DNA of 64,000 nucleotides from Dickeya poaceiphila (lineage in GTDB: Bacteria; Pseudomonadota; Gammaproteobacteria; Enterobacterales; Enterobacteriaceae). Position numbers and translations under genes: made by a program. Each line of letters starts with the position of its first letter. Position 1 is the first letter of the stretch. Below, piece by piece: positions 39,601 to 47,774 of the stretch. The stretch spans positions 2,046,001 to 2,110,000 of the forward strand of contig NZ_CP042220.2 in assembly GCF_007858975.2 (NCBI RefSeq). Direction: 5' to 3'. The notes beneath the pieces are model-generated. The model searched no databases. It saw only the letters and a list, made by a program, of their open reading frames with translations, and had not been told where the DNA came from.

Positions 39601-40337
39601 ACAGTTTTCCGCGCGGAGCGGTGCCGGGAAGCTTTCTGCACGGCTTGCTGGAGTGGGCAGGGGAAACGGGGTTTGCGGCGCTGGCGGGGGATCGGCCTGG
39701 TGTGGAAGATCAGGTGGCAAGGCGCTGTAACCGGCAGGGCTGGACGCAATGGATACCGATGCTCACCGACTGGCTGATGGCGCTGCTCAATCAACCGTTG
39801 GCGTTGCCGGCGCAACCTGACAGCGCGGTGTCGCTGGCTGGGCTGACGCAGTATCAGGTGGAAATGGAGTTCTGGTTTGCGCTCAATCAGGTTGATACAC
39901 CCACATTAGATCAACTGGTTAGAGCCGCCACGCTGGCGGGCGAGCCGCGGACAGCGCTGGTGCGCGAACAACTTAACGGTATGTTGAAAGGGTTTATCGA
40001 TTTGGTATTTGAACATCAGGGGCGTTACTACGTGCTGGACTACAAATCCAACTGGCTGGGGGCGAGCGCCGCCGACTATGACACACCGCGAATGGCCCAC
40101 GCCATGCTGGATCACCGTTACGATCTGCAACTGGTGCTATACCTGTTTGCCTTGCACCGCTTACTCAAATCCCGCCTGCCGGATTATGACTATGACCGCC
40201 ATGTCGGTGGCGCGTTGTACCTGTTTCTGCGCGGTAGTCAGGCGCCGGGCGGCGGTGTGTACGCCGAGCGGCCAGACCGAGAGCTGATTGAAGCGCTGGA
40301 TTGCCTGTTTAGTGGTGGATCAGAGGTGACGGCATGA
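36654..40337 (+). CDS. recB: Exodeoxyribonuclease V beta subunit RecB
   Basis: A 1227-residue UvrD-type helicase-nuclease. Walker A is IEASAGTGKTFTIAMLY near residue 24; the DExx box is MIDEFQDTDPLQYRIF; further helicase motifs are GDPKQAIYAFRGADIYTYL, VVTVHKSKGLEYPLVFLPF and FYVALTRARYAL. The C-terminal nuclease domain is intact: PGSFLHGLLE (metal-binding His), LKGFIDLVFEHQGRYYVLDYKSNWLG (catalytic Asp and Lys). GGAGG precedes the ATG, which overlaps the recC stop by four bases. The protein is well diverged from E. coli RecB (1180 residues), particularly at residues 200-330. Confidence 0.95.
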   Translation: MTARSLPSPLDVLRFPLSGSRLIEASAGTGKTFTIAMLYVRLVLGHGSEQAFSRPLTPPEILVVTFTDAATRELRDRIRARLAQAAGYFQPDGKDGKDEEADPLLRELRTGYPPEQWPDCARKLQLAAEWMDEAAVSTIHSWCNRMLGEHAFDSGSLFNQTLETDQRELLLEVVRDYWRTFFFPLDARDVLELRDSWASPDDFYRSVTPLLEYADEMGIDDLPAQIFSAVREEKTHRLAALKAPWPQWCDELRELLNAAVAEKKADGRKLQARYFGPWLDKLHHWATSDETTLDIGTGWTRLTPQGLRECWKVPEDAPQHPALSAMETLAQQLSELPEPRSQLLRHACRWVSQRFRHEQDSRAQMGFQDLLTRLDAALRGDNGERLAQRIRRQFPVAMIDEFQDTDPLQYRIFDTLYRVANNDPQQGLILIGDPKQAIYAFRGADIYTYLRARRDTEGRHYTLGTNFRSTQAMVDAVNQVFMQAENRADGAGAFLFRQPDGDNPVPFLPVQANGRDESWVLEGAQAAALTCWMLETEEPLSSAEYRQRMAAGCAREMVRLLQLGVQGQAGFTVPGQAWRPVRPGDMAVLVNTGREAMAVRAQLSARGVRSVYLSDRESVFDSPQASELHCWLAACADPENDRLLRAALATPLLGMSWQALERLNHDEQEWENRVMQFVRYQNCWRQQGVLPMLRRLMWEFDVPRRLLVADNARALTDVLHLSELLQQASVHLDGEHALIRYLAEQCQADNPGGDTLKLRLESDADLVKVVTVHKSKGLEYPLVFLPFACAFRAVSHRDVPLKFHDDDGQLRLELTASDEAVQRADHERLGEDLRKFYVALTRARYALWLGIAPLKALEKSAPGYLLGAGEPLEPGQLAQRLSAWCGAHSQIAPLPETDAAIYRAVRTLPSLGQEPPLPDISRHRWRITSYSGLQLAPEGHYHERRELFANETPEVQSAQQETFSEPQEAAERLPPLPTGHDMYSFPRGAVPGSFLHGLLEWAGETGFAALAGDRPGVEDQVARRCNRQGWTQWIPMLTDWLMALLNQPLALPAQPDSAVSLAGLTQYQVEMEFWFALNQVDTPTLDQLVRAATLAGEPRTALVREQLNGMLKGFIDLVFEHQGRYYVLDYKSNWLGASAADYDTPRMAHAMLDHRYDLQLVLYLFALHRLLKSRLPDYDYDRHVGGALYLFLRGSQAPGGGVYAERPDRELIEALDCLFSGGSEVTA

Positions 40338-42379
40338 ACATGACTGATCATGACGAACTGACCGAATTGCTGGATCAATGGGTTGGCTGCGGCTGGCTGC
40401 GGGAACTGGATCGGGCGTTGGCGCGGTTTCTGCATCAGGAATGCCCGGAGGCGCCACCGTTACTGTTGCTGGGTGCGGCGCTGGTTAGTTATCAGCTTGG
40501 GCGCGGGCATGTATGCCTTGATCTGGCGGCTACGCTGGCCGACAGCCGGTTTTCGCTGGCGTTGCCGCCGGAAGGCGACCATAGCGAAAACCGTCAGATT
40601 GTGCGCCCGGCGCAGGTGCTGGCGGATGTTACCCTGTCGGTCTGGCAGGCGGCGTTACAACAGCCGCAGTTGGTGTCGCCGGGGGAGGGCAATACGCCGC
40701 TGGTGTTGGTCGGTTCGCGCCTTTATCTGCGCCGGTACTGGCAGTATGAGCGGGATGTGCGCCATGCCATCACACAGAAGTTGGAACAACATGCGGTGTT
40801 GCGGTCGGCGATTGCGCCTGCGGCGCTGCGTCAGCGGCTGGATGCGCTGTTCCCCGCGACGGTAACACACGCCACCGACTGGCAGAAACTGGCTTGTGCG
40901 CTGGCGGCAGGCAGTGCTTTTAGCATCATCACCGGCGGGCCGGGCACCGGAAAAACCACCACCGTGGTGAAGCTGCTGGCGCTGTTGCAGTCGCTGGCGT
41001 TGGAACAGCAGGGCAAACCGCTGCGCATCCGGCTGGCAGCACCTACCGGCAAAGCGGCGGCGCGTCTGAACGAATCTATCTCCGGGGCGATTGCCAGCCT
41101 GACGCTGGATGGACTGGAACACGGCGAAGTTATCCGCGATCACCTCCACAGCGAGGTGGTGACCCTGCATCGTCTGCTGGGCAGCCGACCGGACTCCCGG
41201 CATTTCCGGCATCACGCCGATAACCCGCTGCTGCTGGATCTGCTGGTGGTGGATGAAGCATCGATGGTGGATCTGGAGATGATGGCGGCGCTACTGGCAG
41301 CGATGCCGACGCATTCCCGTCTGATTCTGCTGGGCGACAAGGACCAGCTGGCGTCGGTGGAAGTCGGGGCGTTGATGGGTGAACTGTGCCAGCGTGCCGC
41401 ACAGGGGCATTACCTGCCGCAGACCTGCGACTGGCTGCGTGAAGTGGCAGGGGATGCGCCGGATGATACATTGCTCGACCCGCACGGCAACGCGCTGGAT
41501 CAATCCATTGCCATGCTACGCCACAGCTACCGCTTCGGCGCGGACAGCGGCATCGGCCAACTGGCTGACGCGGTGAATGCCGGTGATGTGGCGGCGCTGG
41601 CGGCTGTCTGGCAACACGGGTATGCCGATTTGGCACAACTGACGCTCAACACCAACGATAACAGTACGTTGCGTGAATGGGTCATCAATGGTGCCGCCAG
41701 TCGATTCGCGCCTCAGCCCGGTTCGGTAGCGCCGGTGGGCTACGGCGACTACCTGCGGCGGATGGCTGCGACGCAACCAGAACTGACGGCACCGCAAAGC
41801 GAGTTCGATGACTGGGCAGCGCAGATTCTGAAAGCTTTCGGCCAGTTCCAACTGCTGTGCGCGCTACGTAACGGGCCATGGGGTGTGGACAGCATGAATG
41901 AGCGCATTGCGCATCTGCTGTATCGTGATGGGTTACTGGTGGCCTGCCAGGGCTGGTATCCAGGGCGACCAGTGATGGTGACCCGTAATGATTACGGCCA
42001 GCGACTGATGAACGGTGATATCGGCATTACCCTGACGGTGCCGCAGCGCCAGCGGGACGATTCTCTGACATGGGTAACCAGAGTGGCGTTTCCTGCCAGC
42101 GATAGTTCATCCGGCATTCGTTGGATAATGCCGGGGCGTTTGTCGGCGGTGGAAACGGTATTCGCCATGACGGTGCATAAATCGCAGGGGTCGGAGTTCG
42201 CCCACACTGGATTGCTGTTGCCGGATAGCTTAAGCCCGATCCTGACCCGTGAACTGGTGTACACCGGCATAACCCGTGCCAAACAGGCTTTCAGCCTCGG
42301 TTGCGTGGGGGAGAACCGTACAGTACTGGCCGACGCCGTCAGCCGGCGGGTGTTACGGGTGAGTGGCCGTTTCCCGTGA
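40334..42379 (+). CDS. recD: Exodeoxyribonuclease V alpha subunit RecD
   Basis: A 681-residue superfamily 1B 5'-to-3' helicase, longer than E. coli RecD (608). Walker A is ITGGPGTGKTTTVVKLLAL, followed by RIRLAAPTGKAAARLNES, LLVVDEASMVDLEMMAALL (Walker B), LILLGDKDQLASVEVG and, near the C-terminus, AMTVHKSQGSEF and ELVYTGITRAKQ. It drives the fast motor of RecBCD and is needed for full nuclease activity. The ATG overlaps the recB stop (ATGA). It is the last gene of the recCBD unit. No terminator is seen straight after it. Confidence 0.94.
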   Translation: MNMTDHDELTELLDQWVGCGWLRELDRALARFLHQECPEAPPLLLLGAALVSYQLGRGHVCLDLAATLADSRFSLALPPEGDHSENRQIVRPAQVLADVTLSVWQAALQQPQLVSPGEGNTPLVLVGSRLYLRRYWQYERDVRHAITQKLEQHAVLRSAIAPAALRQRLDALFPATVTHATDWQKLACALAAGSAFSIITGGPGTGKTTTVVKLLALLQSLALEQQGKPLRIRLAAPTGKAAARLNESISGAIASLTLDGLEHGEVIRDHLHSEVVTLHRLLGSRPDSRHFRHHADNPLLLDLLVVDEASMVDLEMMAALLAAMPTHSRLILLGDKDQLASVEVGALMGELCQRAAQGHYLPQTCDWLREVAGDAPDDTLLDPHGNALDQSIAMLRHSYRFGADSGIGQLADAVNAGDVAALAAVWQHGYADLAQLTLNTNDNSTLREWVINGAASRFAPQPGSVAPVGYGDYLRRMAATQPELTAPQSEFDDWAAQILKAFGQFQLLCALRNGPWGVDSMNERIAHLLYRDGLLVACQGWYPGRPVMVTRNDYGQRLMNGDIGITLTVPQRQRDDSLTWVTRVAFPASDSSSGIRWIMPGRLSAVETVFAMTVHKSQGSEFAHTGLLLPDSLSPILTRELVYTGITRAKQAFSLGCVGENRTVLADAVSRRVLRVSGRFP

Positions 42380-42714
42380 TTACGCCGGTGTGCAGTACGG
42401 GGCTTCAGGAAACGGCGGAATGTATGATAAGCGAGCGACTCGCGTGACAATCAGCGTGTGTCGCCTGGCCGCAGAAAATCGAGTAGAAGCTGTAGTTCTC
42501 TTCGTCAGTAACCCACATGAGACAGAAAAACGGTCTTATCGAACGCTGTGTTTTGGATGTGTCTAAAAAACACAACAGTAAACCATTTGATTTTTATGTT
42601 CTTTTATATCATTAAGCTATTATTTAAATAAATAATAGAAAAACTTTCAATATAATACAAAAAGCGCACTTGCCAGAGTGATGCCTCCCTGCAATTATTA
42701 ATCGTCGTCATAAT
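42380..42714. other. Spacer after recD with composition drop
   Basis: Non-coding as far as I can tell. The first 150 bases are GC-rich, then from about 42540 the sequence becomes strongly AT-rich and stays so through the MFS gene. No hairpin terminator for recD was found. A 67-codon frame spanning 42363-42566 is unsupported. Confidence 0.45.
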
Positions 42715-42786
42715 TTATACCCGTCATACGTCAAGTTGCAGGTGCGTTGGCTGCTTTTCTGCAATTCGAATTATTTAGGGTGTAGG
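42715..42786. repeat. Shortened ERIC-like palindromic repeat
   Basis: The sequence begins TTATACCCGTCATACGTCAAG and continues GTTGCAGGTGCGTTGGCTGC, then ends CTGCAATTCGAATTATTTAG plus GGTGTA. These are the two conserved ends of the enterobacterial ERIC/IRU element, whose full copies are about 127 bp; the central part is missing here. The ends are inverted repeats of each other. The element stops eight bases before the MFS start codon and so forms its 5' leader. Confidence 0.7.
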
Positions 42787-42793
42787 TAGATAA

Positions 42794-44002
42794 ATGTTTA
42801 AATTAATCCATAGCCAGTCATCCCTGTTCTTTTTTTCTTACATCATCAATGCCATGAACAATTGGGCGTTCAAGTTTATAGCGCCATTGGCGCTCTATGC
42901 AGAAACACAATCACTACAGATGATGACTGTTAGTTATGGATTACTATTTACACCGAACGTTATCTCCCCGCCATTAGTCAACTTTATAGATGGTAAATTT
43001 ACCAGGAAAACAAGTTTGCTTATTTTAAATTTTCTCGGATTTGCATTGTGTATATTTGGCTTGTCCTATTTTAGGTACGGATTTGACAGTACAGTATTTC
43101 TTATTGTTGTTTTTGCATTTTGCACCGTTCTCACATTATTTCAAACGCTTATTCATGGTGTCATGAAAGATGTTATTCATGACAAGGAGACTATTGAGAG
43201 TACAAGTCGTAGAGTTGCCTTTGTTGATAGCTTATTTCCTGCTATTGGTCCTCTTATTGGTTCTGCCATGTTAAGCACTTTCAATTACAGCCATATTTTC
43301 TTTATTATCGGCATGGTATATTGTCTATCCTTTATTCTGATTTGTATATTACGCATTAGTGAGCAAGAAAAAGAAATAAAAGAAAGTGTTATAGCAAAAA
43401 CCACTAATGGATTTAAATTGATAATAAAAAATCCATTCATTAATTTTCTGCTTGCTCGATTTTTTCTTTCGAATATAGCGTTGCATGGGTTTCAATCAGT
43501 GCTTACTTTTTATTTGATTGATAAATTTAATCTGGTGGATATAAAAGTAGGTGTTTTTTTTGCAGTGTCTGCTATAGGTCTTATCGTTGGTGTCAGGTTA
43601 GGGCGTCTTATATATTCCCATAATATTAATAAGTGGTATGTTATCTCTGTGACTGGGATTGTCTGCGCTATCTGCCTGATTATTATTCCTTTGGCTGGAA
43701 ATATATTTATTGCTAATCTGGCATGGTGCATAGTAATGCTGCTCAGTTCTATCAATCTGATAGTGTTTTACACCGAGCGTCAGACTAATTTTCAACAAAG
43801 CGATACAACCAGTGTCATTGCAGCCTCTTACGTGATTATATACTCTGCTATTCCACTCGGCTCTGCTGTCGCTTTTTTCCTTTCTCGATATGTTAATGCC
43901 AGTGAAACCATGCTCATTCTCGGTATATGCTTGCTCTTTATTGGGTTGTACTTCCTTTACTTATCAATCAAAAATCAAAAGCTACTAAGAGAGCAGGGAT
44001 AG
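42794..44002 (+). CDS. MFS transporter, AT-rich and probably acquired
   Basis: A 402-residue major facilitator with about twelve hydrophobic segments and an internal loop (residues 195-215) that is charged. It starts MFKLIHSQSSLFFFSYIINAMN and shows an MFS-like GVRLGRLIY motif in the second half. I cannot name a substrate or a close family. The DNA is far richer in A and T than its neighbours and codon use is correspondingly different, which suggests horizontal transfer. A TAGGTAG sequence at the end of the ERIC-like repeat is the only ribosome-binding candidate. The gene lies between recD and dbpA, singly, in the same direction. Confidence 0.8.
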   Translation: MFKLIHSQSSLFFFSYIINAMNNWAFKFIAPLALYAETQSLQMMTVSYGLLFTPNVISPPLVNFIDGKFTRKTSLLILNFLGFALCIFGLSYFRYGFDSTVFLIVVFAFCTVLTLFQTLIHGVMKDVIHDKETIESTSRRVAFVDSLFPAIGPLIGSAMLSTFNYSHIFFIIGMVYCLSFILICILRISEQEKEIKESVIAKTTNGFKLIIKNPFINFLLARFFLSNIALHGFQSVLTFYLIDKFNLVDIKVGVFFAVSAIGLIVGVRLGRLIYSHNINKWYVISVTGIVCAICLIIIPLAGNIFIANLAWCIVMLLSSINLIVFYTERQTNFQQSDTTSVIAASYVIIYSAIPLGSAVAFFLSRYVNASETMLILGICLLFIGLYFLYLSIKNQKLLREQG

Positions 44003-44092
44003 CCGAACAATGACGGCGAGGTGAAAACTCCTCACGGCGCGGTGGGAAAGAGGTGGTATGATTGTCGGCCTATTTCATCTGGAATTTTCACT

Positions 44093-45475
44093 GTGACCTC
44101 ATTGACTTCATTTGCTGAACTTAACGCGCTTCCTGCGGAACAACTCACCACCCTTAATGAACTGGGGTATCTGACTATGACCCCGATTCAGGCCGCGGCG
44201 TTACCGGCGATCCTCGCAGGAAAAGACATCCGCGCACAGGCAAAAACCGGCAGCGGTAAAACCGCCGCTTTCGGGTTGGGTCTTTTACAGCATCTTGATG
44301 CCGGGCAGTTCAACACTCAGTCTCTGGTGTTGTGCCCGACCCGCGAACTGGCTGATCAAGTCGCAAATGAATTGCGCCGTCTGGCGCGTTACATGCCGAA
44401 CATCAAGGTACTGACGCTGTGCGGTGGTGTACCGTTCGGTATCCAGCGCGACTCGCTGACCCATGCCCCTCACATTATTGTCGCCACGCCGGGCCGACTG
44501 CTGGATCACCTGAAAAAGGAGACCGTCAGCCTTGATGCCTTGCAGACGCTGGTACTGGATGAAGCTGATCGAATGCTCGATATGGGTTTCGCCGATGCCA
44601 TCGATGACGTTATCGCCTACGCGCCTGCTCAGCGTCAGACGCTGCTGTTTTCCGCCACCTGGCCAGATGCCATTGCCGCCATCAGTCATCGTATTCAGCG
44701 CGAACCGCAGGTGATTGAAATCGACACGGTGGATGAACTTCCTGCGGTTGAACAGCAGTTTTATGAAGTTTCCCGCAGCGGCAAGCTCGATCTGCTGCAA
44801 AAATTGCTAAGCCGCGAACAGCCCGCTTCCTGCGTGGTGTTCTGCAATACCAAAAAAGATTGTCAGGCGGTATACGATGCCCTGACCAGCAGTAACCAGA
44901 GCGTGCTGGCGCTGCACGGCGACATGGAACAACGTGACCGTGACCAGACGCTGGTGCGCTTTGCTAACGGCAGCAGCCGTGTACTGGTGGCAACCGATGT
45001 AGCCGCGCGCGGGCTTGATATCAAAGCGCTGGAGATGGTCATTAACTACGAGTTGTCGTGGGACCCTGAAGTACATATTCACCGCATCGGACGCACCGCT
45101 CGTGCTGGCGAACAAGGGCTGGCCATCAGCCTCTGCGCGCCGGAAGAGGCCCAGCGTGCCAATGCACTGGAAGAGATACTGAATATGAAACTCAGCTGGC
45201 ATTCACTACCCAGTGGGCTGCGCACCACCCCACTGGAAGCCGTAATGGCAACCTTATGCATCGACGGCGGCAAAAAAGCCAAGATGCGCCCCGGCGATAT
45301 TCTGGGCGCGTTAACCGGCGACATGGGGATGGATGGTGCGGATATCGGTAAAATTACGATCCACCCGATGCACGCCTATGTGGCCGTGAAGCAGTCGGTA
45401 GCGCGTCAGGTATGGAAACAGTTACAGCAGGGGAAAATTAAAGGGAAGGCGGTGAAAGTCAGACTGCTAAAGTGA
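44093..45475 (+). CDS. dbpA: ATP-dependent RNA helicase DbpA
   Basis: A 460-residue DEAD-box helicase that acts in 50S ribosome assembly and is activated by hairpin 92 of 23S rRNA. Q motif and Walker A (MTPIQAAALPAILAG, AQAKTGSGKTAAF), DEAD (VLDEADRMLDMGF), SAT (FSATWPDA), and motif VI (HRIGRTARAGEQG) are intact. The C-terminal RNA-binding domain (CIDGGKKAKMRPGDILGALTGD) gives the rRNA specificity. The start is not certain: GTG 44093 with GGAA eight bases upstream is used here; a TTG nine bases later would align exactly with E. coli DbpA. Confidence 0.94.
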   Translation: MTSLTSFAELNALPAEQLTTLNELGYLTMTPIQAAALPAILAGKDIRAQAKTGSGKTAAFGLGLLQHLDAGQFNTQSLVLCPTRELADQVANELRRLARYMPNIKVLTLCGGVPFGIQRDSLTHAPHIIVATPGRLLDHLKKETVSLDALQTLVLDEADRMLDMGFADAIDDVIAYAPAQRQTLLFSATWPDAIAAISHRIQREPQVIEIDTVDELPAVEQQFYEVSRSGKLDLLQKLLSREQPASCVVFCNTKKDCQAVYDALTSSNQSVLALHGDMEQRDRDQTLVRFANGSSRVLVATDVAARGLDIKALEMVINYELSWDPEVHIHRIGRTARAGEQGLAISLCAPEEAQRANALEEILNMKLSWHSLPSGLRTTPLEAVMATLCIDGGKKAKMRPGDILGALTGDMGMDGADIGKITIHPMHAYVAVKQSVARQVWKQLQQGKIKGKAVKVRLLK

Positions 45476-45626
45476 GGTGAGGCGAATATCGGCGCCCAGA
45501 ACCAGCTTACCCTGTTCAACCAGAACCATCGCAGCACTGTAGACTACTGATGAAGACATTACTAACATCGCGGTGTGTTAATCAACGGGGAGCAGGTCAG
45601 AGCGGCAATTCAGTTTGTGGGAAAAG

Positions 45627-46921
45627 GGGAGTGTTAGAAATTCTGTGTCATTCCGGTAATATACAATCAAAAAGGAATGACATATGTCCCAGCCCTTCGA
45701 TTTCGATAAAGCGCTTAAAGCCCTCCAGTCCGGTCAGGCATTAACGGGCAAAGATGGTATCTTAACGCCTTTAATCAAACAGTTAACGGAAGCTGCCCTC
45801 TCTGCGGAACTGGACTCTCATCTGGCTCAGGACGTTGAAGCTAACCGTAAAAATGGCTCCGGCAAAAAGACCATTAAAGCCCCGACGGGCAGCTTCGAAC
45901 TGGCGACTCCGCGCGATCGTAATGGCACTTTTGAACCCCAGTTGGTGAAAAAGCATCAGACCACGTTATCCGACGAGATCGAACACAAGATCATTCGCCT
46001 GTTTGCACTGGGGATGAGCTATCAGGACATTAGCCGGGAGATCGAAGATTTATATGCCTTCAGCGTGTCCACTGCCACCATCAGTGCAGTAACCGATAAA
46101 GTCATCCCTGAACTAAAACAGTGGCAACAGCGCCCGCTGGAGCAGGTTTATCCCTTCGTCTGGCTGGACGCTATTCACTATAAAATTCGGGAAGATGGCC
46201 GCTATCAGAGCAAAGCGGTTTACACCGTGCTGGCCCTGAATCTGGAAGGTAAAAAGGAAGTTCTGGGCCTGTATCTGTCAGAAAGTGAGGGGGCTAACTT
46301 CTGGCTGTCGGTATTAAGCGACCTGCAAAATCGCGGTGTTAAAGACATTCTGATTGCCTGCGTGGACGGGCTGACCGGCTTCCCAGAGGCAATAAACAGC
46401 ATTTATCCGCAGACGGAAGTGCAGTTGTGCGTCATTCATCAGATACGCAATTCGATTAAATATGTGGCCTCAAAGCACCATAAAGCCTTCATGACCGACC
46501 TGAAGCCAGTCTACCGTGCAGTGTCAAAAGAAGCGGCCGAAATGGCACTGGATGAGCTGGAAGCGAAATGGGGGTTGCAGTATCCGGTGGTGCTCCAGTC
46601 GTGGCGACGCAAGTGGGACAATCTGTCAGCGTACTTCCGCTATCCGGCAAATATCCGCAAAGTCATTTACACCACAAATGCTATCGAATCGGTGCACAGA
46701 CAGTTCAGGAAGCTGACCAAAACCAAAGGTGCTTTCCCGAATGAAAACAGTCTGTTGAAGCTGCTTTATCTGGGGCTGATGAACGCACAGGAAAAATGGA
46801 CAATGCCCATCCAGAGCTGGAATTTGACATTGTCACAGTTGGCCATTTATTTTGAAGGGCGACTAAATAACGTGATGACGTTGTAGAATTTTTAACGTGA
46901 CACAGAATTCTGAACGCTCTC
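45627..46921 (+). mobile_element. IS256-family insertion sequence, copy 1
   Basis: A 1295-bp element with 24-bp imperfect terminal inverted repeats (19 of 24 match; left end GGGAGTGTTAGAAATTCTGT, right end the complement GAGAGCGTTCAGAATTCTGT) and a single transposase. The ends were set by comparing with the second copy at 59535-60829, which has the same length. Eight bases on each side (GGGAAAAG and TTACAGTC) are not alike, so the usual 8-9 bp target duplication is missing. It sits between dbpA and the glycine-rich gene cluster. Confidence 0.93.
45684..46886 (+). CDS. IS256-family transposase, copy 1
   Basis: A 400-residue transposase of the IS256 (mutator-like) family. The DDE triad is Asp162 (WLDAIHYK), Asp228 (CVDGLTGF) and Glu335 (TNAIESVHRQFRK). 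It moves its element by cut-and-copy through a circular intermediate, as known for IS256. AGGAATGAC lies before the ATG. It is intact. It differs from the copy at 59570 by two residues (Val51 versus Ile51, Trp307 versus Cys307), so the two inserted recently. Confidence 0.96.
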   Translation: MSQPFDFDKALKALQSGQALTGKDGILTPLIKQLTEAALSAELDSHLAQDVEANRKNGSGKKTIKAPTGSFELATPRDRNGTFEPQLVKKHQTTLSDEIEHKIIRLFALGMSYQDISREIEDLYAFSVSTATISAVTDKVIPELKQWQQRPLEQVYPFVWLDAIHYKIREDGRYQSKAVYTVLALNLEGKKEVLGLYLSESEGANFWLSVLSDLQNRGVKDILIACVDGLTGFPEAINSIYPQTEVQLCVIHQIRNSIKYVASKHHKAFMTDLKPVYRAVSKEAAEMALDELEAKWGLQYPVVLQSWRRKWDNLSAYFRYPANIRKVIYTTNAIESVHRQFRKLTKTKGAFPNENSLLKLLYLGLMNAQEKWTMPIQSWNLTLSQLAIYFEGRLNNVMTL

Positions 46922-47016
46922 TTACAGTCTCGCTGTACGTGCAGGGTCTGCCGGGATATTCACTTTCCAGCAGACCTTATTAACAGTAGAAAGTATTCGA
47001 GGCTGTTAAGGAATAA

Positions 47017-47424
47017 TTACTTCGATGCTTCAGCGCCGCTCATCCCTGGAGAACCATCTCGACCGCCATTAGTTCCGCCTCGTCCACCCTGACCGCCTAA
47101 GCCACCTGGTCCTGCATTGCCGCCGTTTCCGCCATTTCCTGACCCGTCGCCATTCCCCCCATTCCCTCCATTTCCGCCGTCTTCGCCCCCATTCCCCCCA
47201 TCGCCGCCGTCACCATTGCTGCCAGTTCCAGCATTCCCCCCGTTTCCGCCATTTCCGTCACCACTGCCATCGCCACCGTCACCACCGTCACCATCTGCCC
47301 ACACAGCAGTGCTGAACATTCCGGCTGCCAGGGAGGACGTTACAGTTAAAACTACAATAAAAGGCCTCAGTAAGGCAGAAGTCATAATAATGAGGTATAC
47401 ACTTTTCTTGATTATATTTTTCAT
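47017..47424 (-). CDS. Secreted glycine-rich repeat protein 4 of 4
   Basis: A 135-residue protein: a hydrophobic N-terminal signal peptide ending STAVWA (probable cut before Asp-Gly-Asp), then about 85 residues made almost wholly of Gly with Asp, Asn, Ser and Glu in X-Gly-Gly steps (for example GGDGGDGSGDGNGGNGGNAG), and a short tail rich in Gly, Arg, Pro and Thr. There is no Cys in the mature part. AGAGGATGAT precedes the ATG. It starts 20 bases after its neighbour and is the last of four related genes in tandem. Not recognised as a known family; X-Gly-Gly tracts can form polyglycine II bundles, which is inference. Confidence 0.75.
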   Translation of the reverse strand: MKNIIKKSVYLIIMTSALLRPFIVVLTVTSSLAAGMFSTAVWADGDGGDGGDGSGDGNGGNGGNAGTGSNGDGGDGGNGGEDGGNGGNGGNGDGSGNGGNGGNAGPGGLGGQGGRGGTNGGRDGSPGMSGAEASK

Positions 47425-47444
47425 ATCATCCTCTTTGTCATGAG

Positions 47445-47774
47445 CTATATGCCACCATCACCACCGGATGAATTATCGCCGCTTCCTCCGTTCCCACCAT
47501 CGCCACCATCAGCTCCGTTTGTGCCGCCATTTCCTCCATCCCCGCCGTTCGAGTTTGAACCTGTACCCGCATCCCCGCCGTTACCTCCTTCTCCCCCGGC
47601 TTCACCGGGACCACCATCCCCGCCGTTTCCACCATTGGAAATTAATAAATAAGAATTAGGGAAATGTATCGGGTCGGTCGAAGAGGCATAACCGAAGTGT
47701 GTGATTGTGGCGAGTGCCAAAGGAGAGCATTTCAGCAAAGCAAAGAACTGTTTATAAATTTTGGGGCTGGTCAT
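47445..47774 (-). CDS. Secreted glycine-rich repeat protein 3 of 4
   Basis: A 109-residue protein. Residues 1-31 are a plausible signal peptide (FFALLKCSPLALATITHFGYASS), followed by SSTDPIHFPNSYLL and then X-Gly-Gly tracts (NGGNGGDGGPGEAGGEGG, NGGDGGNGGTNGADGGDGG) to a C-terminal GGDGGI. ATG 47774 has GGAGG upstream, lying inside the end of the preceding gene, so the two overlap by 23 bases and are likely translationally coupled. A longer frame through the same DNA extends further upstream but has no ribosome-binding site and no signal peptide. No known domain. Confidence 0.72.
   Translation of the reverse strand: MTSPKIYKQFFALLKCSPLALATITHFGYASSTDPIHFPNSYLLISNGGNGGDGGPGEAGGEGGNGGDAGTGSNSNGGDGGNGGTNGADGGDGGNGGSGDNSSGGDGGI

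Noticed and set aside
38769..39815. 348-codon minus-strand frame opposite recB
   Set aside because: Shadow of the RecB coding sequence in GC-rich DNA; very rich in Arg and Gln.
42363..42566. 67-codon frame overlapping the recD end
   Set aside because: Overlaps recD in another frame and continues into non-coding DNA without a start signal.
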